The translations under genes were made by a program, and so were the position numbers. From Shewanella sp. NIFS-20-20 (GTDB taxonomy: Bacteria; Pseudomonadota; Gammaproteobacteria; Enterobacterales; Shewanellaceae), in NCBI RefSeq assembly GCF_019209865.1, contig NZ_JAHUTT010000028.1, positions 1-47,452 on the forward strand: a stretch of DNA of 47,452 bases, read 5' to 3'. Shown here one piece after another: positions 24,301 to 33,535 of the stretch (positions are counted from its first letter, which is position 1; each line of letters begins with the position of its first letter). The notes under the pieces were generated by a model. It did no database searches. It had not been told where the DNA came from and saw only the letters and a program-made list of their open reading frames with translations.

Positions 24301-24367
24301 GGGTGAGCTGGCCGTTAAACAAGGATGTTGTTTGCCGCTGTTGAGCCCCTCTTGGTCGGGTGTGGGC

Positions 24368-24616
24368 CGAAGCTCCACGACGTTCTGCCAAGTGCTGCTT
24401 GGCAAAACAATTAGTCCCTTGGCGCATGAAAGACAGAAAAACACGCGCCAGCGTAGCTTGGCAATAAAGCCTCACCGCAGGTGAAATCCATGCGATTGAT
24501 TAGAATCGCCAGCTAAACTTGGCTAATAAAACTCCCAACGGGAACTGGGGCACGAAGCTCCAGGACGTTCTGCCAAACGTAACTTGGCAAAACAACCAGC
24601 CCCCTGGCGACTGAAG
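24368..24616. repeat. Array of four stem-loops at about 60-base spacing with a 64-bp direct repeat at its ends
   Basis: Dyads of the form (T/G)CCA(A)G - spacer - CTTGGC(A) centre near 24395, 24455, 24515 and 24580, each followed by an A-rich stretch and then a CCC-containing stretch. The outer two units (24368-24432 and 24553-24616) align over about 64 bases with roughly 50 identities, differing mainly in the hairpin loop. Compensating loop change with a kept stem suggests the structure matters. The units are too degenerate and the spacers too similar for a CRISPR. Confidence 0.55.
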
Positions 24617-24813
24617 CCACTCAAACTCCATGTAATGGAAACCCACAACACTTGGTGTTGCCCTTCACTCCCTAACCCAAAATCTTGTGGTTATCTATAG
24701 GTTTGCATCATTAGCAACGCCTGAATTATGAGATCGAGTTAACAATTTATTGGTTAAAATTTAGTAAGGGGCTGTAATTTCCGACTGCCTCACGGTTTGA
24801 GACATTTATTCCC

Positions 24814-24886
24814 GTTAACCTCGTACGCTCACAAAGTTAACCATTTTGAGGTATGGCTGCGTGGTCATCCGGTAACATACCGGGTG
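24814..24886 (+). promoter_or_regulatory. Repeated GTTAACC motifs and hairpin upstream of the HemN/HemW-like gene
   Basis: GTTAACC occurs at 24814-24820 and 24836-24842, 22 bases apart (about two helical turns); a related GTTAAC/GGTTAA pair lies at 24738-24757. A stem CATCCGGT/ACCGGGTG (24866-24886, one G-T pair) precedes the gene by 28 bases. The 24670-24913 stretch holds no gene. An operator role is possible but unproven. Confidence 0.35.
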
Positions 24887-24914
24887 CGGAAATCATCAAT
24901 CGTCAGGAAATATT

Positions 24915-26252
24915 ATGTCGCAGATAATTCACACTTTGGATAATGGCCTGATTAAGCCGTATGAAGCCAATATCACTGTTCCCGACTGGATGCTGTCCGG
25001 TATGGAGCGGGTGATGCAGTACTATGTCGATAAGAACCTAAGGCTGGACACCCAATCTGCTGACATTATGCCGGCACCGATTGCTGGTAAGAAGTACATG
25101 CTCTACGCTCATGTGCCTTTTTGTCATACCTTGTGCTCCTACTGTACCTTCCATCGCTTCTTGTTTAATGAAGACAAGGCGCGCGCCTATTTTATTGCGC
25201 TGCGTAAAGAAATGGAGATGGTAAAGGCCTTAGGTTATGACTTCGAGTCCATGTACATTGGTGGTGGAACCACCACGGTATTAGAAGATGAGTTAGTTAA
25301 GACCATTGAACATGCACGCACCCTGTTTCCATCCATCAAAGAGGTATCGTGCGAATCCGATCCGGTGCATTTGGATAGCCCTGGCTTTAAAGACTTAAAG
25401 GGGCTGGTAGATCGGATGTCGATTGGCGTGCAGAGCTTTGATGATGGCATCTTAAAGATGACGGATCGTCTCGAAAAGTTTGGTACGGGTCAGCAGACGT
25501 TCGACAAGATCATGGCGGCTAAAGAGTTATTCCCTATCATCAATGTCGATTTGATTTTTGGTTTCCGTGGTCAAACTGAGGCGGTGATCCAACATGACTT
25601 GGATATGGCTAAACGCCTCGACCCGCGTCAAATCACCACCTACCCCTTGATGATCACTCATCAAACTCGTAAAAGTGTTAAGGGTAAACTGGCGGCGCCA
25701 CAAGGTGAAATGGCTGATCAGTATCGCCAAATTCTGAATAATTTGAATGGCCAATATAACCAGCTAACGGCATGGGCCTTTGGTAAAGCCAATAACGAAG
25801 GCTTTGATGAATACGTTATCGATTATGATGAGTACTTAGGTGTCGGTTCTGGTTCGTTCAGCTTCCTAAACGACACCCTCCATGTGAATACCTTCTCCTT
25901 GCGTAAATACCAAGAGCGGATTGCCGCCGGTAAGATGGGGGTTGAGCAACAAAAACTTTACACTAAGAAAGACGTTATGCAGTATCGTTTCTTGCTTGGT
26001 ATGTTCTCTGGGCGGTTATCACGTAAGTACTTTAGAGAGACTTTCGGGGTTAATTTGGATACCAGCTTGTTTAAAGAAATGACTTCGATGAAATTGATTG
26101 GTGCCATTAAAAATGACCCGAGCGATCCCGATAACCTTATCGTCACAGATAACGGTAAGATGATGGGCTTATTGATGATGAAAGAATTCTATTCTGGCAT
26201 GGATAACGTCAGGGCCCAATTACGTAAACCGCTGCAGCAGCAAGATATGTGA
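24915..26252 (+). CDS. HemN/HemW-like radical SAM protein
   Basis: The 445-residue protein has the radical SAM CxxxCxxC motif at C70, C74 and C77 (HVPFCHTLCSYCTF), GGGTTTVLED, and SIGVQSFDDGILKMTDR, as in the coproporphyrinogen III oxidase family. The residue after the third Cys plus one is Phe, as in HemW or the heme-related ChuW/HutW enzymes, not the extra Cys of true HemN. Heme chaperone, anaerobic heme degradation or another porphyrin step are all possible. No heme-uptake genes flank it, so the exact role stays open. A terminator follows directly. Confidence 0.82.
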   Translation: MSQIIHTLDNGLIKPYEANITVPDWMLSGMERVMQYYVDKNLRLDTQSADIMPAPIAGKKYMLYAHVPFCHTLCSYCTFHRFLFNEDKARAYFIALRKEMEMVKALGYDFESMYIGGGTTTVLEDELVKTIEHARTLFPSIKEVSCESDPVHLDSPGFKDLKGLVDRMSIGVQSFDDGILKMTDRLEKFGTGQQTFDKIMAAKELFPIINVDLIFGFRGQTEAVIQHDLDMAKRLDPRQITTYPLMITHQTRKSVKGKLAAPQGEMADQYRQILNNLNGQYNQLTAWAFGKANNEGFDEYVIDYDEYLGVGSGSFSFLNDTLHVNTFSLRKYQERIAAGKMGVEQQKLYTKKDVMQYRFLLGMFSGRLSRKYFRETFGVNLDTSLFKEMTSMKLIGAIKNDPSDPDNLIVTDNGKMMGLLMMKEFYSGMDNVRAQLRKPLQQQDM

Positions 26253-26280
26253 TGTCATCACTGCGGTGGCAACGGCTAAC

Positions 26281-26306
26281 AAAGGCGCCATTTGGGCGCC
26301 TTTTTT
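26281..26306 (+). terminator. Rho-independent terminator after the radical SAM gene
   Basis: A 9-bp stem AAAGGCGCC/GGCGCCTTT with a 5-base loop runs into a T run. Confidence 0.93.
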
Positions 26307-26524
26307 ATTAATTATTTTTTATGCTAACTTGGTAATAAAGTAACACTATCTATATGTAACGCCATGAAATACAATATAAATGTGATGTTGCGCACGCTTG
26401 TTTGTAGTTAATTTTCAGACTTATCGCATATATTAGTTATATGGCGTTTAGCTTAGGTGTTATTGATTTGTGATTTCGATTGATTTAGTCTCGCCTGCAG
26501 ACATGATTGAAACGATGGCGTGAT

Positions 26525-26695
26525 ATGGAACAAACTTTATTATTTAATGATTTTTGCGAGCGTTACGACTTGGATGAAAGCTGCCAAGATAGCCGCCGTT
26601 TATATCGGGTATATCTAGCTAACTTCACCACCTTTAATTTAGCCATCAGTCATCTAGTGGTGGCGGAAGCCTTGAAGAAAGCCGCGGCTTATTAA
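26525..26695 (+). CDS. Small hypothetical protein
   Basis: 56 residues from the ATG at 26525: acidic start (EQTLLFNDFCERYDLDES), then an Arg/Tyr-rich helix and an alanine-rich helix ending EALKKAAAY. It has the composition of a small soluble helical protein. No family recognised; the ribosome-binding site is weak. It lies alone after a 220-base AT-rich gap. Confidence 0.45.
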   Translation: MEQTLLFNDFCERYDLDESCQDSRRLYRVYLANFTTFNLAISHLVVAEALKKAAAY

Positions 26696-26869
26696 GTTGT
26701 TGCCCGCATCCCCCCGCCCCAGAATCCCACTGACCCCACCTTGGTATGGTTGCCATCACGTTGCTTAATGGCATCTTGATTGATTTGCCGCTTCCTTGCT
26801 TATTTACGCTCTGGCTGGCCGTTAGGTGCCAGCAAGTCTTAGGTTACTCAGGTGAAGGTGTCTCGGGCG

Positions 26870-27070
26870 TTAGCGGCTGATGGTGATTGCTGACAGCAGC
26901 CTTGCATGGCATTTATCACCATGGGGGGCTGATTGGGACTGCAGAGGGGCACCTAAGGGGGACGTTATCGGTTGATCACCGGCGAGCGCCAGCGAGACTA
27001 ATAAGCCATAAGCAAATAATAACCCTAAATAAATTCGGAATCGTGATGTATGTCTACGGCGTCTTGGCAT
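26870..27070 (-). CDS. Possible small exported protein
   Basis: 66 residues starting MPRRRRHTSRFR, then a hydrophobic run (IYLGLLFAYGLLVSLALAG) that looks like a signal peptide or membrane anchor, then a Ser/Pro/Gln-rich tail. No ribosome-binding site is evident, so translation is uncertain. It occupies most of the otherwise gene-free 26696-27154 gap. The remainder of that gap shows only a weak hairpin GCTGGC/GCCAGC (26814-26833). Confidence 0.4.
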   Translation of the reverse strand: MPRRRRHTSRFRIYLGLLFAYGLLVSLALAGDQPITSPLGAPLQSQSAPHGDKCHARLLSAITISR

Positions 27071-27154
27071 AGGCTATTGGTCATCGGGTATTTATCTATA
27101 AGATACACAAGCCGTTAGATTTTACCAGTCATATTAGGTTAGGGAGAAGCTGAG

Positions 27155-28015
27155 ATGTTAGATGCCGCATTGGTGGTCGAGGGGGGCGGTTTACGCTCGA
27201 TTTATGCTGCCGGTGTGATGGATGCCTTTATGGAGGAAAATATTGAATTTCCTTATGTGAGCGGAGTGTCAGCAGGCGCCATTTATGCTGCGTCGTTTAT
27301 TTCCAGGCAGCCGCAACGCAACCTCAACATTCAGCAGCAATATCTCACTGACAAACGCTATATGGGCTTACGCCATTGGTTGCGAACCGGTAATTATGTC
27401 AACACAGAGTTTACCTTCACCCGCATGACTAAAGAGTTGCTTCCTTTTGATTTTAAGAGGTTTAAGGCTGCGGCGACTGAGTTTCATGTGGGCGCTTTTG
27501 ATTGTGTGTCGGGCCAGATGCGCTATTTCACTCAGGCGGATTTTACCTCCCCTGATGACTTAATCGCAGCGTTAATCGCCTCGAGCAGTTTACCCTTGTT
27601 AGCCCAGCCACAGGTGATTGACAGTCGAGCTTACCTTGATGGTGGCCTCAAGGAGGCTATCACCAGTCGGCAAGCTGAACGAGCCGGTTTTCGTCAGCAA
27701 GTGGTCATTTTGACGCGGCCACCGGCATACGTGAAATCGCCATTATCACGTCTGGCTGCCGCAGCCATTCATACCCTATATCGACGCTATCCCAACGTGG
27801 CCGAAGCGTTAACCACTCGTCATCAATATTATCAGCAGGATATGGCGTTGCTGCGACAAAAACAGTTGGCGGGAGAGGTGGTGATTATCCAACCTCACAC
27901 GGCCTTGCCCATTGGCCGCTTAGAGGCCAATGTCACTAAGGTCGAGCAGGTATATCAATGGGGGCTGAAGGATGGCCGGCGAGCCATCCCTCAGTGTGAG
28001 TCACAATTTGCTTAG
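27155..28015 (+). CDS. Patatin-like phospholipase family protein (YjjU-like)
   Basis: The 286-residue protein has all patatin elements: the oxyanion-hole glycine run EGGGLRSIYAAG near the start, the nucleophile elbow GVSAG with Ser39, and the dyad aspartate in YLDGG (Asp162). There is no signal peptide, so it likely acts in the cytosol or at the membrane inner face as a lipid acyl hydrolase. The closest familiar relative is E. coli YjjU, of unknown substrate. GGAGAAG precedes the start. It converges on the hybrid kinase gene with a 4-base overlap. Confidence 0.88.
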   Translation: MLDAALVVEGGGLRSIYAAGVMDAFMEENIEFPYVSGVSAGAIYAASFISRQPQRNLNIQQQYLTDKRYMGLRHWLRTGNYVNTEFTFTRMTKELLPFDFKRFKAAATEFHVGAFDCVSGQMRYFTQADFTSPDDLIAALIASSSLPLLAQPQVIDSRAYLDGGLKEAITSRQAERAGFRQQVVILTRPPAYVKSPLSRLAAAAIHTLYRRYPNVAEALTTRHQYYQQDMALLRQKQLAGEVVIIQPHTALPIGRLEANVTKVEQVYQWGLKDGRRAIPQCESQFA

Positions 28016-31000
28016 GCGGATTTCGACTTTTCAATCAGTTTATTTAACTCCTCTTGAGCGGCGCTGAAGTTAAACTCGGCAATCGCCTTTTCAAGGGCGG
28101 CAAAATCGATACCTAAGGCATTGATGGCTTCTGCGTTTTGCTTCATCACGGCAATAAAGTCGATGGCTTGGGTATCAAAGTTATCCAATAGCATTTGCAG
28201 TTGCTGCAGTTCAATCATCAGTTCAGTGGTGTCATAGGACTTCACTTCGCTGCTTTGGGGTTTCACTACCTCTTCCTTGGGGCCGAAGTCGATGACTTCT
28301 TGCTGTAACTGATTGAGCATGTCGCTTAGTTGCTGCAAGAACTCCGCCGATGGTGCCGTCTTATTATGGCCAAGGTCTTCTAATTCTTTACCAATAATCG
28401 CGAGGTTATCGGCGCTGATATTGGCGGCTGCGCCCTTAATTGTATGGCCGACGCGGCCAATAAATTCCCAATCAGCATCAGCGACTGCTTGATGTAATTT
28501 TTGCTCTTCTTGTTGCCGGCTATTAATGAACGAACTGACGATTTGCCAGTAAAGCTTTTCATTGCCACCGAGGCGACCGATGCCGTCATCAATGTTGAGG
28601 ATGCCACCTCCAGCCGGCATGCCGTTATTGTTGAGATGATGATCCATCTCTTCTGTGTATGCATCTTCCGTTTGATTGAGATGAATGATTTCAGGCATTG
28701 ATTCATCGCTGTCGGCGTCGATGATGGTAGTGCTGGTCTCTGAATTGTCAAAGAAATCACAGATATCATCCTCGACCTCATCAGCAATTTCGATCACGGT
28801 GATGCCACCGACCACTTGCTCGTCTTGCTCCGCTTGTGAGTCCAATAGACACTCAGTGCTTGGGGCAACATTGGCCACGCCTGCCGCGCCCTCACTTAAC
28901 CAACGGCACATTTTTTTCAGTAATTCGTTGACGTTTATGGGCTTGCCAAGGTGGTCATTCATGCCCGCGGCTTTACAGTTTTCAACATCCTGACTCATGG
29001 CATTGGCGGTCATGGCAACGATAGGAATAGCTGACTTGAGGGTGTTGCGTATGTGCTTGGTGGCGGTAATCCCGTCCATCACCGGCATTTGCATATCCAT
29101 CAATACCAGTTGGAAGTTTTGTTTTTCGAGCCAGTCCAGCGCCTCTTGACCATTGTTAGCCACCTTAATGTTGGGCCCGTAGGGTTCGAGGATACCGATG
29201 GCGACTTCTTGGTTGGTTTCATTATCTTCAACTAATAACACATTGGCATTTTTAATGATGCTGAAATCGCTTTGCTCGGGCTCTGAGCGGCGCGCTTCGA
29301 GGGCTTCAGTTTTTTTCATGACCCCAAAGGCGTTCATGATGGCATCAAAGATCAGTGACGGATTGACTGGCTTAATCACTAAGCCATCAAATAATTTCTC
29401 ATTTTCGCCGCTAAGACCGACTTCTCGGCCGTAGGCGGTGACCATGATAAATTTCGGCAGTTTATCTTCACTGATTTTGTCACGAATTTGCTTGGTGGTT
29501 TCGATGCCATCAATTCCTGGCAACATCCAATCCATAAAGACTACGTCGAAAGGGTCTAACTCATTAATGCCTTTTTCAACGGCAGTCACGGCTTCAAAAC
29601 CATTGCTAACGGTCATGACTCTAAAGTTCATGGCCTTGAGTAAGCCCATCATGATCTCTCTGGCAGCATCATTATCATCAACCACCAACACGCGTTTCGC
29701 TTGTAAATCATCGACGGGTTGATAAAACTTTCTTGCCTTAACATCTTGCAGGCCAGCTTCAATCGTGAAGCCAAAGACCGAGCCTTTGCCGGGCTCACTC
29801 TTCACCCAAATATTACCCCCCATTAATTCAACCAAACTCTTAGAGATGGTTAAGCCTAAACCGGTGCCACCATATTTACGGGTAATTGAGCCATCGGCCT
29901 GAGAGAAGGATTTGAATAAGCGTCCAAGTTGCTCTTCGCTCATACCGATACCGCTATCGATAATTTCGAATTGGATAATGATGTTGTCGTCATCACTGCT
30001 CTCTAATTGCTTCACCTTAACGATGATTTCCCCTTTTTCGGTGAACTTGATTGAGTTACCACAAAGGTTAATCAGCACTTGCCCGAGACGGAGTGGATCA
30101 CCCACTAAGGCTGAGGGTAGGTGAGGGTCGATATCAAATAAAAACTCGAGATGTTTATCATCGGCCTTCATGCCGATTACGTTGGCGAGGTTATCTAACA
30201 CTTCATCCAGCAGGAAGTCGATATTTTCAATGCTGAGCTTACCCGCCTCGACTTTAGAAAAGTCGAGAATGTCGTTGATGATGCCTAACAGTGATTTAGC
30301 GGCATGATCAATCTTACTGACATAATGATGTTGTTTATCAGAGAGGCCGGAATGCAGCGCTAAATGGGACATGCCGATAATGGCATTCATGGGCGTGCGG
30401 ATTTCGTGACTCATATTCGCCAAGAACTCACCCTTAGCCTTACTAGCCTCATCGGCGGCGTCTTTGGCGCCCCTGAGCTCAATTTCAAGCTCTTTTTGTT
30501 CGGTGACATCAACAAACAGCCCCACAATCCCTTTAGGATCGCCCTTACTGGAATAGTAAGTGGCTTCAAAAATACTGATATGGCGTTGTTCATTTTCTGC
30601 GTTTTTAAGATTGAGATCGTATTGGGTGGTACCTGGGGCTTGCAGTAAGGTTTTTTCAGCATTATTAAATATTTGCGATGTTTCAGCAGGAAATAAATCC
30701 GCTGGAGTACAATCTAAAATGTCCGCTTCGAATAGTCCAAGGAAGTCGCTAAAACCATTGTTGACTCCAAGGTAGCGGCCGTTGGAGTCCCTAAAGTACA
30801 TAGGGCTTGGAATCGCATTGAGTACTTGCTGATTAAACTCAAGTTGTTCGGCAATTCGGCGTTCAGCCGCGGCTTGAAGTTCACTGTTACGCGTGAGCTC
30901 AAAATTGATCGCCAAGTCATCTTGAACCTTATTTAGCCAAATCAAGTGGGCCTCGGCTAGCGGACTGGTGAGCCCAAGCTCTAATAGACCAACAATATTA

Positions 31001-32256
31001 TCGTTGACCTTGAGTGGAAAGAAATGCAATTCGGCTAAGGATAGCTCGCCATCTAACAAGGGGATTCGATACTTGCCATCGAGATCGCGCAATGAGAAGT
31101 GACTGCGGCTACGCAGTAAACTGATTTGAATTGAATCTCTGTCGGCAATGGTCTGGCTACTGCTGCTGGAGTAGCCACATCCCGCAACACGGGTCAGTTG
31201 GTTGTCATAAAATTTATAGATACCAATCAAGGGGATTTCAAACCGTTCGGCTAAGAAATTGATGACATTACCGCCTAATTCGTTGGCATCGGCAGAGTCA
31301 CGCATTACATCGGTGAATTCCTTAATCGAGGAGTTCATTTGTAACTGTTGACTCACTTCTTGCAGAATTAAATTTTGGGCTCGAGCCAAAGGCCTGAGCG
31401 CCCCTTTGTTATGCTCGGTAATTTGGAAGCCAAAATCATGGTTGTTGACTTGATTCACTAACTTGCGCTGCATGCGATACGCCGGCGACAGTACGTAGGT
31501 CCATAACAATATAAAGGAGGCGATGGCGATGATCGAGAGCATGGTTAAGGCTATGATTTGGTAATCATAGAGGGTGTGTATCTTAGTTTGAGACTGGTGG
31601 AGTTCGGCTTGGGTGGATTCGCTGAGCAGCCGATAAAACTGGCCCACTGGAGTCATTATTTTGCGTTTTTCTTGGAAATACGCGTTACTAAACAATATAT
31701 CAATGGCTTGCTGCGGGTTGGGCTCAATGCTAACAATCCCCGCTTCGGTGCGTTTAATGCCCTCAATGGCATCAAAGGCCTCACGTTCAAGGTTAACCAA
31801 GTTTTCTGACATGTTGATAGCTTGGCGCAACAAAAGTAATTGAGTGGGCGTGATCCCCGCGATTTGCATGCGCTCGAGCAAGCTAGGAAAAGCTTGGTTG
31901 CTGTTATTGAAAGGCACCAGCAGTTCATTGGGATCGGAGGTCACATCCCAATATTCAAAGTTGTTGCCGGGGGGAATTGGCGCTAAGCCGTTGCGTACGG
32001 CTAAGACTCGATTGAACAGTTGCTTCCATTTGGGGTTACCGGTGGCGGCATAGGCTCGAGCAAACTTGGTTAAATGATCTGAACTTTGTTTGACTTCATG
32101 AGCCAACATGATGCGATCATGGATGGTCGTCACCTGCTCATCGAGATTATCGGCGCTGGTATGCACCTGATAAAATAACACCGATAGAGTGATAATCAGC
32201 GTCGCAATTAGCGTGCTGAGAACGACGAAAACAGTACGGATTGAACCCATAAACAA
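28012..32256 (-). CDS. Large hybrid sensor histidine kinase (GAF-PAS-HisKA-HATPase-REC-REC-HPt)
   Basis: 1414 residues. Membrane span about 7-30, periplasmic sensor about 31-232, second span about 233-256, HAMP-like linker, GAF-like region about 310-460, PAS about 477-595 (AIPSPMYFRDSNGRYLGVNN). The histidine-kinase H-box has His617 in ANMSHEIRTP, and the ATPase has GTGLGLTISKSLVELMGG near 797-814. Two receiver domains carry Asp909 and Asp1054, and an HPt domain has His1271 (GHTIKGAAANI). A C-terminal helical tail follows. All phosphorelay residues are intact. It is divergent from a REC-HD-GYP protein, the probable partner. The sensed signal is unknown. Confidence 0.93.
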   Translation of the reverse strand: MFMGSIRTVFVVLSTLIATLIITLSVLFYQVHTSADNLDEQVTTIHDRIMLAHEVKQSSDHLTKFARAYAATGNPKWKQLFNRVLAVRNGLAPIPPGNNFEYWDVTSDPNELLVPFNNSNQAFPSLLERMQIAGITPTQLLLLRQAINMSENLVNLEREAFDAIEGIKRTEAGIVSIEPNPQQAIDILFSNAYFQEKRKIMTPVGQFYRLLSESTQAELHQSQTKIHTLYDYQIIALTMLSIIAIASFILLWTYVLSPAYRMQRKLVNQVNNHDFGFQITEHNKGALRPLARAQNLILQEVSQQLQMNSSIKEFTDVMRDSADANELGGNVINFLAERFEIPLIGIYKFYDNQLTRVAGCGYSSSSSQTIADRDSIQISLLRSRSHFSLRDLDGKYRIPLLDGELSLAELHFFPLKVNDNIVGLLELGLTSPLAEAHLIWLNKVQDDLAINFELTRNSELQAAAERRIAEQLEFNQQVLNAIPSPMYFRDSNGRYLGVNNGFSDFLGLFEADILDCTPADLFPAETSQIFNNAEKTLLQAPGTTQYDLNLKNAENEQRHISIFEATYYSSKGDPKGIVGLFVDVTEQKELEIELRGAKDAADEASKAKGEFLANMSHEIRTPMNAIIGMSHLALHSGLSDKQHHYVSKIDHAAKSLLGIINDILDFSKVEAGKLSIENIDFLLDEVLDNLANVIGMKADDKHLEFLFDIDPHLPSALVGDPLRLGQVLINLCGNSIKFTEKGEIIVKVKQLESSDDDNIIIQFEIIDSGIGMSEEQLGRLFKSFSQADGSITRKYGGTGLGLTISKSLVELMGGNIWVKSEPGKGSVFGFTIEAGLQDVKARKFYQPVDDLQAKRVLVVDDNDAAREIMMGLLKAMNFRVMTVSNGFEAVTAVEKGINELDPFDVVFMDWMLPGIDGIETTKQIRDKISEDKLPKFIMVTAYGREVGLSGENEKLFDGLVIKPVNPSLIFDAIMNAFGVMKKTEALEARRSEPEQSDFSIIKNANVLLVEDNETNQEVAIGILEPYGPNIKVANNGQEALDWLEKQNFQLVLMDMQMPVMDGITATKHIRNTLKSAIPIVAMTANAMSQDVENCKAAGMNDHLGKPINVNELLKKMCRWLSEGAAGVANVAPSTECLLDSQAEQDEQVVGGITVIEIADEVEDDICDFFDNSETSTTIIDADSDESMPEIIHLNQTEDAYTEEMDHHLNNNGMPAGGGILNIDDGIGRLGGNEKLYWQIVSSFINSRQQEEQKLHQAVADADWEFIGRVGHTIKGAAANISADNLAIIGKELEDLGHNKTAPSAEFLQQLSDMLNQLQQEVIDFGPKEEVVKPQSSEVKSYDTTELMIELQQLQMLLDNFDTQAIDFIAVMKQNAEAINALGIDFAALEKAIAEFNFSAAQEELNKLIEKSKSA

Positions 32257-32402
32257 ACCTCATTTCCTTGAAAGTTGCTATTTCTTCCTTAGAGCGTCTA
32301 AATTTAAGGTAACTATTTGACGCTTGATGTTAAGTGTAGGTTACTTACTCGATATTGCTCGGATGGGTTCGGGTGAATGTTATTACAAGGATAGAACATA
32401 AG

Positions 32403-33485
32403 ATGGACTCAAAACCCTGCGTACTAATTGTCGATGACGCCCCTGAAAATTTGGCTTTGTTACATGGACTTCTCAAGGATAGTTATTTAGTCAGAGCAGC
32501 CAATTCAGGAGAAGCCGCACTTGATGTGGTCAGCAAGATGCCTATTGATATTGTGCTTTTAGATGTGATTATGCCGGGCATGGATGGCTACGAAGTCTGC
32601 CGCCGGCTTAAACAAAATGAAGAAACCCGTTCAATTCCTGTGATTTTTTTAACGGCCAAGGACTCCACCAAAGATGAACAGTTTGGGCTGGATCTTGGCG
32701 CCAGCGATTATATTGCTAAACCCATCAGCCCACCGATTGTATTTGCCCGAGTGAAAACCCATTTGCAAATTAAGGCGTCACAGGATTTTTTAAAAGATCA
32801 AAATACCTTTTTGGAGGCCGAGGTCCAACGTCGTATCCATCAATTGTCGCAAGTGCAAGATGTGACCATTGCGGCGTTGGCGAGTTTGGCCGAAACCCGT
32901 GATCAAGAAACTGGCAACCATATCCGCCGAACCCAATGGTACGTCAAACTGTTGGCCGAAAAAGCACGGTATTTACCTCGATTTAGTGAGCGTCTGACCC
33001 CCGATGTCATTTCGACCTATTTTAAATCGGCGCCCTTACACGACATTGGCAAGGTGGGGATCCCAGATAATATTCTGCTGAAACCGGGCAAATTAACGGC
33101 GGATGAGTTTGAGATCATGAAGCTTCATGCCTATTACGGCTATCAGGCATTAGTAGAGGCAGAAGCCGATATCGGTTATGAGGATTCCTTTTTAACGGCC
33201 GCCAAAGAGATTGCGCATTATCATCATGAGAAATGGGACGGTACTGGCTATCCCAACGGCTTGTGTGGTGAGGAGATCCCTTTGAGTGCTCGACTGATGG
33301 CCATTGCTGATGTATACGATGCACTGATTAGTAAGCGGGTCTACAAGGATGCAATGTCGCATGATCAAGCTATGGAAATTATTCACAATGGCCGTGGCAC
33401 TCATTTTGACCCCGACTTGCTCGATATTTTCTTTGAGATTGAATCTGAATTTCAGCACATTGCCGAGAAATACCGCGATGAATAA
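32403..33485 (+). CDS. Response regulator with HD-GYP cyclic-di-GMP phosphodiesterase domain
   Basis: 360 residues from the ATG at 32403, about ten bases after AGGA. The receiver domain (1-120) has Asp54 in VLLDVIMPGMDG and the conserved Lys in IAKPISP. A helical linker leads to the HD-GYP domain (about 150-350) with His213-Asp214 (PLHDIGKVGIPDN), AHYHHEKWDGTGYP containing GYP at 282-284, and IADVYDAL. HD-GYP proteins hydrolyse cyclic di-GMP (some act on related dinucleotides). It is divergent from the hybrid kinase, so the pair likely converts a periplasmic signal to a cyclic-di-GMP change. Confidence 0.93.
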   Translation: MDSKPCVLIVDDAPENLALLHGLLKDSYLVRAANSGEAALDVVSKMPIDIVLLDVIMPGMDGYEVCRRLKQNEETRSIPVIFLTAKDSTKDEQFGLDLGASDYIAKPISPPIVFARVKTHLQIKASQDFLKDQNTFLEAEVQRRIHQLSQVQDVTIAALASLAETRDQETGNHIRRTQWYVKLLAEKARYLPRFSERLTPDVISTYFKSAPLHDIGKVGIPDNILLKPGKLTADEFEIMKLHAYYGYQALVEAEADIGYEDSFLTAAKEIAHYHHEKWDGTGYPNGLCGEEIPLSARLMAIADVYDALISKRVYKDAMSHDQAMEIIHNGRGTHFDPDLLDIFFEIESEFQHIAEKYRDE

Positions 33486-33513
33486 TGAGCATGGCCAATG
33501 GGGCATGCTCATT
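33484..33513. terminator. Probable bidirectional terminator between the HD-GYP and MFS genes
   Basis: A perfect 10-bp stem AATGAGCATG/CATGCTCATT with a 10-base loop overlaps the HD-GYP stop codon and lies between two convergent genes. The T runs are short on both sides. Confidence 0.55.
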
Positions 33514-33535
33514 TGTCAGTGACTCGCCGTTAGGA

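Noticed and set aside
24055..24475. 129- and 64-codon minus-strand frames in the repeat block
   Set aside because: They run through hairpins and repeats, lack ribosome-binding sites, and show unnatural protein composition.
24368..24616. CRISPR array
   Set aside because: Units are degenerate, the regions between hairpins are themselves similar, and no cas gene is present.
22811..24670. Group II intron, retron or IS element
   Set aside because: No reverse transcriptase or transposase frame is present and no intron domain V signature was seen; only an HNH gene.
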